Positions 8,382 to 17,656 of a DNA stretch of 64,000 nucleotides are shown here, piece by piece. Every line of letters starts with the position of its first letter. Positions within the stretch are counted from its first letter, which is position 1. The translations under genes and the position numbers were made by a program. Origin of the DNA: Zhouia amylolytica (GTDB lineage Bacteria; Bacteroidota; Bacteroidia; Flavobacteriales; Flavobacteriaceae); the NCBI RefSeq assembly GCF_900116365.1, contig NZ_FPAG01000002.1, positions 361,341 through 425,340 on the forward strand, given 5' to 3'. The notes under the pieces are model-generated. The model saw only the letters and a list, made by a program, of their open reading frames with translations, ran no database searches and had not been told where the DNA came from.

Positions 8382-9043
8382 TAAAGATAGAAAACCTTAA
8401 CAAATCGTATTTCACAGATACACTGGAAACACAAGCACTGCAAAATATCAATTTAGATATAGCTGAAGGGGAATTCATTTCAATAATGGGCCCTTCAGGA
8501 TGCGGGAAATCCACCTTATTAAATATGATCGGTTTGATCGATCAACCAACCGACGGACAGATATTCATCAATCAAATGCAACTGGAAGCCCTACCGGAAA
8601 AGAAACTGGCCGAGTTTAGAAACCAACACCTCGGTTTTATCTTTCAGAGCTTTCACCTAATCTCGGATTTGTCCGTAATTGATAATGTGGAACTCCCGCT
8701 TCTTTACAGAAAAGTAAATGCTAAGAAACGCAAAGAAATGGCTGAGGCGGCTTTGGAAAAGGTCGGACTGCTGCATCGTAAGAATCATTACCCAAATCAA
8801 CTCTCGGGTGGACAACGACAAAGAGTGGCCATTGCCAGAGCGATTATTGGTCAGCCTTCTGTATTATTAGCGGATGAACCTACCGGAAACCTTGATAGTG
8901 TTTTAGGAACCCAGGTAATGGACCTGTTAATGGAACTCAACAGCGCTTCAAAAGTAACCATCGTAATGGTTACACACGATGAAGCCATTGCGCAGCGAAC
9001 CAATCGTATTGTACGTTTATTTGATGGAAACATCGTCAACTAA
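8378..9043 (+). CDS. ABC transporter ATP-binding protein (MacB/LolD type)
   Basis: This 221-residue protein is a complete small nucleotide-binding domain. Walker A GPSGCGKST lies at residues 38-46, the Q-loop at about 88, the signature LSGGQ at 142-146, Walker B VLLADEP at 162-168 and the switch His at about 200 (MVTHDEA). The short separate ATPase followed by FtsX-type permeases is typical of the MacB/LolCDE group, which drives mechanotransmission rather than classic import. It overlaps the TolC gene by four bases and is followed after 11 bases by the first permease. Confidence 0.93.
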   Translation: MIKIENLNKSYFTDTLETQALQNINLDIAEGEFISIMGPSGCGKSTLLNMIGLIDQPTDGQIFINQMQLEALPEKKLAEFRNQHLGFIFQSFHLISDLSVIDNVELPLLYRKVNAKKRKEMAEAALEKVGLLHRKNHYPNQLSGGQRQRVAIARAIIGQPSVLLADEPTGNLDSVLGTQVMDLLMELNSASKVTIVMVTHDEAIAQRTNRIVRLFDGNIVN

Positions 9044-9054
9044 AAACTACTGAG

Positions 9055-10395
9055 ATGTTAAAGAACTATTTAAAAATAGCACTAAACAGCCTTCGGAAGA
9101 ATGTGTTGTACACCGGGGTAACCCTCTTTGGGATTAGTTTTACCCTTATGGTACTCATATTTGCGGTGGCCGTGCTGGAAAATGAATTAGGAAGCAATAA
9201 ACCCATGACAAACTCAGATAAACTTATGTTTATTCCGAGTATGACCGCCAAAGGGTACGAACGACAAAAAGAAACAAAATACGATAGTATTTGGGTAGAC
9301 GATACCCTGAAAATAGATACCATTACCACCACCAAGATCAATAGGGCCAATGTGGTTAATGAATCGAATGCAGGCTTGTCTTATTCCGTGTTTAACGATA
9401 GACTTAAAACCATGACGACCCCCAGGTTTAAGTCAGTATATTTTCCTAAAATACCGATCAATGTATATCCGTCGAATGCCAAATTAGAATTAGAGGCTAA
9501 TCTGGTGGATGCGGAGTTCTGGAAGATCTTTGACTTTAAATTCCTCGAGGGTAAGGCCTTTTCCGAAATGGCTGTAGAAAATAGGGTTAGAGAAGTGGTC
9601 ATGAAAAAAGAGGCCGCTAAAGCTTATTTCGGAGATAAGGATTCTTACCTGGGGAGTGAATTTACCTGGGGTTCCAATGGTACTTTTAAGGTAGTGGGGA
9701 TTGTAGATAAATCCGTGTCCTCCAATGAAGCAGTAAGTGTCGATTTGTTTTTCCCGGTTACATTTACCAACAGCGACGACCTTAACTACAGCTTTGGTCA
9801 CCTCGGATCCGGTCATGTGGTCCTGATGGCTCATAACCATAATGATTTCGATAAAATATCTGCGGAGCTCGATAAGGTGGAAAACAACATTCAGCCAGTC
9901 GATGATTTCGACGAGTTCATTTTTAATGAAAAAACGCTGGAGGATATGTACGCCTGGGGTTTTATAGGAAATCAAACGCAACGATTTGGTAGTAAACTTT
10001 TAGGGTATATTTTCACGGGCCTCGGACTCTTTTTGCTCATTCCCCTGATTAACCTTATCAACCTGAATAGCACCCGGGTCCTTGAAAGATCGGCCGAAAT
10101 CGGAGTTCGAAAAGCCTTTGGGGCACAAACAAAAGATGTGTTGGTACAGTTCCTGTTTGAGAACCTGATCTTAACCCTTATCGGAGGTTTTATTGGACTG
10201 ATTCTTAGTCAACTCTTATTAGGACTATTTAACGCAAACCAGTGGCTGGGAGAAACCCATTTGGCCATCAATCCGATGGTTGCCTTTATCGGGTTGGTTA
10301 TCATGATCGTTTTTTCATTTCTGTCAGGAATCATTCCTGCCTACAGAATTTCTAGAATTGCTATTTCCAACGCTTTAAAAACTGCCTCATTATGA
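9055..10395 (+). CDS. MacB-type ABC permease, first subunit
   Basis: The 446-residue product has the MacB layout: one N-terminal membrane helix (about residues 18-40), a large periplasmic core domain (about 45-310) and three C-terminal helices (about 318-342, 370-396 and 405-432) belonging to the FtsX family. The RSAEIGVRKAFGA segment after the second helix is the conserved cytoplasmic coupling loop that touches the ATPase. It pairs with the next gene, a shorter relative, so the pump is probably a heterodimer. It overlaps the next start by four bases. Confidence 0.88.
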   Translation: MLKNYLKIALNSLRKNVLYTGVTLFGISFTLMVLIFAVAVLENELGSNKPMTNSDKLMFIPSMTAKGYERQKETKYDSIWVDDTLKIDTITTTKINRANVVNESNAGLSYSVFNDRLKTMTTPRFKSVYFPKIPINVYPSNAKLELEANLVDAEFWKIFDFKFLEGKAFSEMAVENRVREVVMKKEAAKAYFGDKDSYLGSEFTWGSNGTFKVVGIVDKSVSSNEAVSVDLFFPVTFTNSDDLNYSFGHLGSGHVVLMAHNHNDFDKISAELDKVENNIQPVDDFDEFIFNEKTLEDMYAWGFIGNQTQRFGSKLLGYIFTGLGLFLLIPLINLINLNSTRVLERSAEIGVRKAFGAQTKDVLVQFLFENLILTLIGGFIGLILSQLLLGLFNANQWLGETHLAINPMVAFIGLVIMIVFSFLSGIIPAYRISRIAISNALKTASL

Positions 10396-11567
10396 TAGTT
10401 CATTATTTAAAATTATTGTGGAAACGTCGCAGAAGACACACCCTTCTGTTCCTGGAGTTTGTATTTACCTTTTTTATTCTGATTGCTGTACTGCACTATA
10501 CTTTGAATAAGGTAAAATACATGAATGAACCGATGGGGTTTGATTCCGAGAACCAATATATTGCCAATATACAATTTGACAGAGAACTATTGAAAGACTC
10601 TGCGGGCTTCTTTAACCTTACCAATAAACTGAAATTAGGATTAAAATCCCTTCCGGAAGTGGAGACCGTAAGTGTCTCTAATTATGTATATCCCTACGGA
10701 AATGCAGAATGGTACACCAATAATGAATCTGATAACTTTTCGTATAGAACATCTTATACCCAGGTCGATGAAGAAGCAATTAATGCTTATAATTTGAATA
10801 TGGTGGCAGGACGATTCTATACCAAAGCAGATTACATCAGAAAGAAAGTGCCTATCGTGGTTAACCAGGCATTTGTGGATACCTTTATGGAAGGAAAAGA
10901 TCCGGTGGGTTTTGTACTTACCCTACATGGCGAAGATGCAGAAATAATTGGAGTAACCGAAGCATTCAAATATAATGGAATCTTTTTGGAAGGTGAACCT
11001 TTTACCTTTTACCCGCTGAATTACAGCTGGGGCAATTCGGCGGCCTTGGTCATAGATATGAAACCGGGTACGCCCGCAACCGTGCAAAAGGAAATGCATG
11101 AAATCCTTAAAAAAGAACTCAAACACGAGAACTTTTCTCTAACCACCTTAGACGACCTAAAGCAGACGTTTAATAACCGTTTTTGGGTGCCATTGATAGG
11201 AATGCTCAGCGTGAGTCTGTTTTTGATCATTAATATAGCAATGGGGTTATTCGGAACTTTGCGATATGCTATCAATAAAAGAAAATCAGAGATCGGATTG
11301 AGAAAAGTACTGGGAGCCACCACGAGAAATATTCGTTTTCAGGTAGTCGGAGAGGTAATATTACTTATGATATTAGCTTTTTTCGTAGCCTTGATTCCTG
11401 CTGTCCAGATATTTGAATTTGGAAACCTGATCACCGATTACAGTACTTTTATAACATCTATTGCTTTGAGCTTGCTTTTAATTCTTATTTTGGTGTTAAT
11501 TTGTAGTATTATACCAAGCCAAAGAGCTTCTAAACTTATGCCAGCGGTAGCTTTACATGAAGAGTAA
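10392..11567 (+). CDS. MacB-type ABC permease, second subunit
   Basis: The 391-residue product again shows one N-terminal helix (about residues 16-38), a smaller periplasmic domain and three C-terminal FtsX-type helices, with the coupling loop KSEIGLRKVLGAT in the expected place (about 300). It is about 55 residues shorter than its neighbour, the difference lying in the periplasmic part. The last 11 bases overlap the start of the response-regulator gene, which couples pump and regulator expression. Confidence 0.87.
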   Translation: MIVHYLKLLWKRRRRHTLLFLEFVFTFFILIAVLHYTLNKVKYMNEPMGFDSENQYIANIQFDRELLKDSAGFFNLTNKLKLGLKSLPEVETVSVSNYVYPYGNAEWYTNNESDNFSYRTSYTQVDEEAINAYNLNMVAGRFYTKADYIRKKVPIVVNQAFVDTFMEGKDPVGFVLTLHGEDAEIIGVTEAFKYNGIFLEGEPFTFYPLNYSWGNSAALVIDMKPGTPATVQKEMHEILKKELKHENFSLTTLDDLKQTFNNRFWVPLIGMLSVSLFLIINIAMGLFGTLRYAINKRKSEIGLRKVLGATTRNIRFQVVGEVILLMILAFFVALIPAVQIFEFGNLITDYSTFITSIALSLLLILILVLICSIIPSQRASKLMPAVALHEE

Positions 11568-12924
11568 TACAAAACACCCATATAAAATACTCGTGCTTGA
11601 CGACGACGAAACCGTTTGTCAATCACTCCGATATTTGTTTATCAAACAGGGTTGGGAGGTGCAAACACTTACCAACCCTCTTAATGCAGTGGCTTTTCTG
11701 AAAAATAACCCTGCCGATCTGATTTTGCTGGATCTGAACTTTAGAGTGGGAACCGATGGAAAGGAAGGCCTGGGGATATTAAAAGAAATTAAAAGTTATA
11801 CGAAGGAGGTGCCGGTCATTTTATTTACCGCCTGGGGCAGCATGCAGTTAGCGATTGATGGAATGAAGCTGGGGGCTGCTGACTTTTTAACCAAACCCTG
11901 GGATAATGAAAACCTGATTGCTGCCATTCGTACACAATTACAGCTAAGAGGTAAAAATGAAGATCCACCAACGTCACATTCTAGCCTGGATGCTATTATT
12001 GGAACTTCTGAAACCATTAAGGCAATTAAAGAATGGATCGTTAAAGCTGCACCCACCGATGCTACCGTTTTAATTTCAGGAGAGAGTGGTACCGGAAAAG
12101 AATTGGTGGCTAAAGCCATCCATGACCTTAGCAAACGACAAGATCAGGCTTTTGTCTCAGTCAACCTGGGAGCCATTCCTGATTCTCTTTTTGAAAGCGA
12201 ACTCTTCGGTCATAAAAAGGGGGCCTTTACTTCGGCTGTTTCTGATCGGGAAGGACGTTTTAAATTGGCTGAGAAGGGAACCCTGTTTCTCGATGAGATC
12301 GGAGATTTAGCCCTGGCCTCACAAGTAAAGCTTTTAAGGGTTCTTCAGGAAAAAACCTTTGAACCCCTGGGAGGTTCGAAACCGATCAAAACAGATGTTC
12401 GCATCATCTCCGCCACGCATAAAGATCTTTCAGATATGGTGGTACGCGAAACTTTTAGAGAAGACTTGTTCTATCGAATCAACCTGTTGCATATACATCT
12501 CCCTGCCTTATCAGAACGTCGTGAAGACATTCCGCTTTTGGTAAATCATTTTATTCAACAGTTCAATGCAACTCAGAATAAAAAGGTGAAAGTAGAGTCT
12601 CATGCGCTGGAATGGTTAGAAAAGCAGGCATACCCGGGTAATATTCGTCAGCTTAAGAACTGTATCGAACGGACGGTGTTATTAACTTCAAAGAATAGTT
12701 TGGGTATCAAAGATTTTAAACCTCATTTAGAAGCAAAACCTGGGGGAAGTAATAAATTCCCAAAGGTGGGCGAACTTACCCTCGATGAAATGGAGAAGAC
12801 ACTAATAGCAAATGCTTTAGAGTTTTATGCCGGAAATATTACCGATGCCGCACGGTCCCTCGGAATAACCCGTAGCGCCCTATATCGCCGAATCGAAAAA
12901 TACAATATAAATTATGACGCTTAA
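11557..12924 (+). CDS. sigma-54-dependent response regulator (NtrC family)
   Basis: The 455-residue product has three domains. The receiver (about 9-125) has acidic pocket Asp15-Asp17, phospho-acceptor Asp59, Thr in FTAWG and Lys in TKPWD. The AAA+ sigma-54 interaction domain (about 145-375) has Walker A GESGTGKE and Walker B LFLDEIGD. A Fis-type helix-turn-helix (NITDAARSLGITRSALYRRI) ends the protein. The sigma-54 contact loop reads GAFTSA at residues 222-227 instead of GAFTGA, a natural variant at one of the contact residues. The gene is embedded in the efflux operon and overlaps genes on both sides by 11 bases, so it probably activates its own operon from the palindromes at 5565-5610. Confidence 0.92.
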   Translation: MKSNTKHPYKILVLDDDETVCQSLRYLFIKQGWEVQTLTNPLNAVAFLKNNPADLILLDLNFRVGTDGKEGLGILKEIKSYTKEVPVILFTAWGSMQLAIDGMKLGAADFLTKPWDNENLIAAIRTQLQLRGKNEDPPTSHSSLDAIIGTSETIKAIKEWIVKAAPTDATVLISGESGTGKELVAKAIHDLSKRQDQAFVSVNLGAIPDSLFESELFGHKKGAFTSAVSDREGRFKLAEKGTLFLDEIGDLALASQVKLLRVLQEKTFEPLGGSKPIKTDVRIISATHKDLSDMVVRETFREDLFYRINLLHIHLPALSERREDIPLLVNHFIQQFNATQNKKVKVESHALEWLEKQAYPGNIRQLKNCIERTVLLTSKNSLGIKDFKPHLEAKPGGSNKFPKVGELTLDEMEKTLIANALEFYAGNITDAARSLGITRSALYRRIEKYNINYDA

Positions 12925-14173
12925 ATGGCGATACCGCTTATATCATGGGGTAGTGTTCTCTATGTTCACCGCCCTGGTGATATATACCTTTCACGATCGA
13001 TTGTTGTACCTAATGATAGCCGAAATCATGGTGTTCGTGCTCATCGTTTTATCATTTTACCTTTTCAAGTCATTGTTCTTGCCTATCGAACAGATTAATC
13101 TGGGGATCGATACCATAAAAGATCAGGATTTTACAGTTAAGATCAGTGAAACAGGAATGAAAGAAGTGGATGAGATGATTAAAGTTTATAATTCACTCAT
13201 TGAAAACATCAGGAATGAGCGACGGTTTCAAAAAGAACAACATTTCTTTCTCTCGCAATTACTGGAGAGCCTCCCGATTGGGGTCCTTATTTTAGATTAC
13301 GACGATCAGATTGCCGAATACAATCCTGCAGCATCTAAATTTTTTAATCTTGAGAAAACCGATATAGGAGCTCCAATATCGAAAGTATTACCTTTTGTAA
13401 ATAGCACGGAAGCCACTACAACATTTCCGATAAAAAGATATCAGAACAATTATTACCGGGTAATAGCAAACACCTTTGTTCATAAAGGATTTCATAGAAA
13501 GATCATCATGCTCGAAGAAGTGAGTAAGGAAGTCTTTGCTATCGAAAAAAAGGCCTACGATAAGGTGATACGAATGATGGCCCATGAGGTTAAGAATTCG
13601 GTGGGAGCCGTAAACTCAATATTGGAGGAATTAAAGAATGATCTGGATACCGAAGAGGCCAACCTTTTAGAGATAAGTGTTCGAAGAAATAAAGCCCTGA
13701 ATCAATTCATTAATAATTTTGCTAGGGTGGTTCGTATTCCTGAAGCTCATAAAGAACCAATAGAATTAGGGACCTGGATTGAAGAGGTATTGATCCTGAT
13801 GAAGCCTAAAGCTGAAGCTAAAGGGGTTTCGATGAGGTTTATAAATCCAGGACTTAAAGTGTATCAATATATCGATGCGACCCTCTTGGAACAAGTGCTT
13901 ATTAATGTATTACTCAATGCAATAGATGCCTCGGAAAATGCAGCCCAAAAGGAAGTAAAAGTCGAACTAACTAAAAATCAGTTAATCGTTACAGATTTTG
14001 GAATTGGAATTCCTGAAGAACTGCAAAAAGAACTTTTTACACCCTTTTTTACGACCAAACCTAAAGGACAGGGAATCGGACTAACCATGGTGCGAGATAT
14101 CCTCGAAAAGCACGGGTTTCAATACCGTTTGAGTAGTGATAATGGAGCTACCCGATTTCAAATTAAATTTTAG
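12914..14173 (+). CDS. sensor histidine kinase of the efflux operon
   Basis: The 419-residue product has two closely spaced N-terminal helices (about residues 12-52) with almost no periplasmic loop, a HAMP-like linker, a PAS domain (about 112-210), an H-box MMAHEVKNSV with the likely phospho-acceptor His224, and a HATPase domain with N box (VLLNAIDAS), G1 (DFGIGI) and G2 (GQGIGLTMV). It is the partner kinase of the response regulator, whose gene it overlaps by 11 bases. Lack of an extracytoplasmic domain suggests it senses the membrane or the cytoplasm. It is the last gene of the coupled run. Confidence 0.9.
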   Translation: MTLKWRYRLYHGVVFSMFTALVIYTFHDRLLYLMIAEIMVFVLIVLSFYLFKSLFLPIEQINLGIDTIKDQDFTVKISETGMKEVDEMIKVYNSLIENIRNERRFQKEQHFFLSQLLESLPIGVLILDYDDQIAEYNPAASKFFNLEKTDIGAPISKVLPFVNSTEATTTFPIKRYQNNYYRVIANTFVHKGFHRKIIMLEEVSKEVFAIEKKAYDKVIRMMAHEVKNSVGAVNSILEELKNDLDTEEANLLEISVRRNKALNQFINNFARVVRIPEAHKEPIELGTWIEEVLILMKPKAEAKGVSMRFINPGLKVYQYIDATLLEQVLINVLLNAIDASENAAQKEVKVELTKNQLIVTDFGIGIPEELQKELFTPFFTTKPKGQGIGLTMVRDILEKHGFQYRLSSDNGATRFQIKF

Positions 14174-14308
14174 GCAACTGCCTGCAAGGACTCCAAAATT
14201 AAAGTTAATCCGGAATAATACCGCCTGAATTGGGTGAAAAACCCCTGTTTTTACGCTTTTAGATTTTGTAACTTTATTTAAGGAGAGGGACGTATTAACT
14301 TTAAATCT

Positions 14309-15271
14309 ATGGCAATGAAACATCTGGGTATATCTGGCGGAGGTACTAAAATTGGAGGCCTTTTTGGAGTCGCCGAATCCATCATCTTTGAAAGGGGATA
14401 TCAACCTGATATTATAAGTGGAATTTCGGCAGGAGCGGTGCTATCACTTCCATTGGCATTGGGGAAACGAAATTTGATAAAAGAAATGGTTCTTGATTTT
14501 AGTCTGAAAACATTTTTTAATGTACCGCCCGTTAAGGAAAATGGTAAAATAAGACTATTCAATGCCATAGGAAAGATAATAGCAGGTAAGCCTTATCTGG
14601 GAGAACAAAAGAACCTTGAAAGATTATTGAAACAAATAGTTTCAAGAGAAGAGTTTGAACATTATAAGACAGCTGATAATCTACCCATTTGTATTGTCGG
14701 AGCTGTTGATTTTTACACGGGAAAACGTTTTTATATCAATCTTAAAGAGGTGAGCTACGACGACTTTCCGAAGTTTGTAAATGCTTCGGCATCCCTGCCA
14801 ATATTTACGCCCGGAGTCAAATTCAATACGAAAATAACTGATTTCGAAGGAGTTTCTAATGCCCACGATAAGGTGCTGTTGTTTGACGGAGGTGTCAGAG
14901 ACCATAGTCCGAGTGCAAAGATCCTGAACAGCAAGATTACCAATTTCAATATCACAGAAACCTGTACCATCTTTTCCAGACCGGAAAGTTTGTATGATAT
15001 TTTAAGCCCATTCGATTTTCTTCCTCGCAATCTTCTTAAAATATTGGAGCGCTATGTATCAATCACCAATGCCGAAGTATCTAAGAATGATCAGGCTCAG
15101 GAAGCACAAATTATTAAGGAAAAGGAAATCCTCGATCATGGAACCTTTTACTTACCGCGCATCATGAAAGGAGTCTATGATGTAGACAAAAGCCGCCTGG
15201 CAGCACTTTATGAAAACTCCAAGGAAATTGTAACAGATGAAAGTTGGAATGATGTAACGCTTTTCGCTTAA
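14309..15271 (+). CDS. patatin-like phospholipase family protein
   Basis: The 320-residue protein carries the patatin lipase signature: a glycine-rich oxyanion segment SGGGTKIGG (9-17), nucleophile Ser40 in GISAG, and Asp193 in DGG, giving the Ser-Asp dyad. No signal peptide or membrane helix is evident, so it is probably cytoplasmic or peripherally bound. It follows the histidine kinase gene after a 135-bp gap and is likely its own unit. Patatins hydrolyse acyl chains from membrane lipids; the actual substrate is unknown. An alternative ATG two codons downstream gives nearly the same protein. Confidence 0.88.
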   Translation: MAMKHLGISGGGTKIGGLFGVAESIIFERGYQPDIISGISAGAVLSLPLALGKRNLIKEMVLDFSLKTFFNVPPVKENGKIRLFNAIGKIIAGKPYLGEQKNLERLLKQIVSREEFEHYKTADNLPICIVGAVDFYTGKRFYINLKEVSYDDFPKFVNASASLPIFTPGVKFNTKITDFEGVSNAHDKVLLFDGGVRDHSPSAKILNSKITNFNITETCTIFSRPESLYDILSPFDFLPRNLLKILERYVSITNAEVSKNDQAQEAQIIKEKEILDHGTFYLPRIMKGVYDVDKSRLAALYENSKEIVTDESWNDVTLFA

Positions 15272-15489
15272 AATTGTATTATTATATGAGTTTAAAACTA
15301 CTACGTAAAAATGCTGAATGCTTTTAAAAACAGGAACAATAGAGACTTTGAATAAACATGTACAATCAGTTTTGTAATAAAAAGTTTTAGGAGGCCTGGA
15401 TATTTTTATACCCATGAATCTTATTAAGATCTTAAGGATTTTAATTAGCTGATTTTTAAATGTTTAACTTTTTAGGGTTAAGTCTTTTG

Positions 15490-15497
15490 TATCTTTG
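15490..15497 (+). promoter_or_regulatory. Bacteroidota -7 element (TAnnTTTG) upstream of first AraC-TPR gene
   Basis: TATCTTTG matches TAnnTTTG exactly and lies 44 bases before the ATG at 15542. The same element in the same context precedes the paralogous gene. The -33 box is not clear. Confidence 0.7.
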
Positions 15498-15541
15498 TAC
15501 AACGTATTAAAAATGGAGCGATCTAAAATGAGGAAGCGAAG

Positions 15542-17434
15542 ATGTATAAGTCTGCATATGATATGGGTCATGAAGATTTACTCCAAAAACTCAGACAGAT
15601 TGTTTTAGCCAATCTGGACAATGAGAATTTTGGGGTGTCTCAGCTGTCTGAACATATCGGAATGAGTCGCTCAAATCTTTTTAGGAAATTAAAGCAACTA
15701 ACAGGAAAGTCAATAAGTTGTTTTATTAGGGAAATCAGGTTAGAAAAAAGCCTTGAACTTTTATTAAATAGCTCCGATACGGCATCTGAGATCGCTTATA
15801 AAGTAGGCTTTAACAGTCCTTCCTATTTTCACAAATGTTTCTATAAATATTATGGCTTTCATCCTGCTGAGGCCAAAGACCAATCTGCAGACATTTTGTA
15901 TAAGAGAATAAAAAGTCAAAAGGTGGTAAAGACTGGTAGGCCGTGGATTATACCAAGAATTGTTTATCCAGTGGTTATTCTTCTTATAATCATTTTTGGG
16001 GTGGGATATACCTTGCTGAATACTGATAACACTCAAAGTTCAACCGGGGAAATTGAATTGGAAAAGTCCATAGCCATATTGCCTTTTCAAAACTTAAGCT
16101 CGGATGCAAGCAACCAATACTTCGTAGATGGCCTGGTGGACGATCTGATCAATAGACTTTCAAAAGTGGAAGGTATCAGCGTGATTTCCAGTACTTCATC
16201 AGATATGTATCGGGAGCGAGGTACCAAAACAGTACCACAAATTGCCGGAGAATTAGGGGTCGCTTATTTAATAGAAGGTAGTGTACAGCGGGATGCCAAT
16301 AATATTCGGATTAACGTTCAACTGAACGACGCTAAAAATGATGAACAAGTGTGGTCTCATATTTATGATAGGGAGCTCAATGATATATTTTCTACCCAAA
16401 CCGAGATTGCCATGATGGTAACCTCTGCCATGCACCTCGTGCTTACCCCTGAACAAACTAAAGAATTATCGAGTTCTGGAACTATGAATTTAAAGGCCTT
16501 GGAACACTATCAGTTAGGGAGGTTTCATCATGATAAAATGACTACCGAAAGTTTAGGGAAGGGGATTTCATATTTTAAGGAAGCCATCGAGGAAGACTCA
16601 ACATTTGCCAGGGCTTATATAGGGTTGGCTGACGCTTACAGCATGCTGCCCGCCGAACCTTATGTTCCTAATGTTAAATTAAAAAGAGAATTGGCGTTAA
16701 AAGCTTTGTCTTTAGACAAAAGTTTAGGTGAAGCGTATGCTATTCTTGCTGAGTGTTATGAAGCGGAAAAAAACTGGAAAGCCGCTGCAACTGAGTACAT
16801 GAAGGCTATAAATTTAGAACCTAATAATCCCAGAATTCTTAGACCTTATTCTCAGTTTTCGTATTTGACCAGGAAAAAGCAAGATGCTCGGGTATACATC
16901 GATAGAGCCATTAAATACGATCCATTATCCTTTTTAAATCATCATTTTAGTGCCTTTATTTATGCCAACGAAGAACAATATGAAAAGGCCATGGAAGAAT
17001 TGATCATATGTGAAGAACTCAATAAAAATCAACCATGGATGCTGTTAGGGAAAAGTCATATCAACCATTATTTTGGTAATGACCATGAAGCCGTTGTTGC
17101 ATTAAAAGCCTATGCTAAAGTTGCTTTTGGAGCGGATTATTCCAAAGAAATTGACAGTATATATGCAATTAGCGGGTATAAGGCACTTTTGGAATGGCAA
17201 ATACCAAAAACCAATTTCCCTCAATATCAATCGGAATTATATGCAGCTCTGGAAAATGAAGAAATGGCCATACGTACCTTAGAAAAGGCCTTGGATGAAA
17301 ATCTACTGAATAACTATTTCGTATATAGACCTTGTTATAAAGAGTATGTGAATAACCCACGTTTTAAGGCCATTGTGAAGAAAAAGAAATTATATAAATT
17401 TTACTACGATAAAGATGGTAACTACATTCAATAG
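15542..17434 (+). CDS. membrane-bound AraC-type regulator with FlgO/TolB-like and TPR domains, copy 1
   Basis: The 630-residue product starts with an AraC-family double helix-turn-helix (about residues 9-115), continues through one membrane helix (about 140-160), and then has a domain beginning EKSIAILPFQNLS (about 177-290) that resembles the TolB/FlgO-like module seen in CadC-like regulators and class III cyclases. TPR-type helical repeats (about 310-530) and a conserved C-terminal tail follow. DNA binding would be cytoplasmic and the sensor periplasmic, a ToxR/CadC-like one-component design. It is followed 222 bases later by a paralogue whose first 170 codons are almost identical. Regulated genes are not evident; the small secreted protein at 19786 is the nearest candidate. 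Confidence 0.85.
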   Translation: MYKSAYDMGHEDLLQKLRQIVLANLDNENFGVSQLSEHIGMSRSNLFRKLKQLTGKSISCFIREIRLEKSLELLLNSSDTASEIAYKVGFNSPSYFHKCFYKYYGFHPAEAKDQSADILYKRIKSQKVVKTGRPWIIPRIVYPVVILLIIIFGVGYTLLNTDNTQSSTGEIELEKSIAILPFQNLSSDASNQYFVDGLVDDLINRLSKVEGISVISSTSSDMYRERGTKTVPQIAGELGVAYLIEGSVQRDANNIRINVQLNDAKNDEQVWSHIYDRELNDIFSTQTEIAMMVTSAMHLVLTPEQTKELSSSGTMNLKALEHYQLGRFHHDKMTTESLGKGISYFKEAIEEDSTFARAYIGLADAYSMLPAEPYVPNVKLKRELALKALSLDKSLGEAYAILAECYEAEKNWKAAATEYMKAINLEPNNPRILRPYSQFSYLTRKKQDARVYIDRAIKYDPLSFLNHHFSAFIYANEEQYEKAMEELIICEELNKNQPWMLLGKSHINHYFGNDHEAVVALKAYAKVAFGADYSKEIDSIYAISGYKALLEWQIPKTNFPQYQSELYAALENEEMAIRTLEKALDENLLNNYFVYRPCYKEYVNNPRFKAIVKKKKLYKFYYDKDGNYIQ

Positions 17435-17605
17435 CACCATAAGTTACTACGTTAACAATTAATGAAATTTTTCATACATATTTCGTACACATAGATACTC
17501 CCTCAAAACGCTCATATTTTAATTTATTGAGCTGAATTGATTTGTTTTAAAGTAGTTTAATTAACTGATTTTTAACTGTTTGTCTGTTTGGTTTTAAGTC
17601 TTTTG

Positions 17606-17613
17606 TATCTTTG
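17606..17613 (+). promoter_or_regulatory. Bacteroidota -7 element (TAnnTTTG) upstream of second AraC-TPR gene
   Basis: TATCTTTG lies 43 bases before the ATG at 17657, within a stretch (about 17555-17620) that is similar to the DNA upstream of the first copy. Confidence 0.7.
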
Positions 17614-17656
17614 TACAATACGTTAAAAGAGGGAGATATTAAGTGAGGAATCCAAG

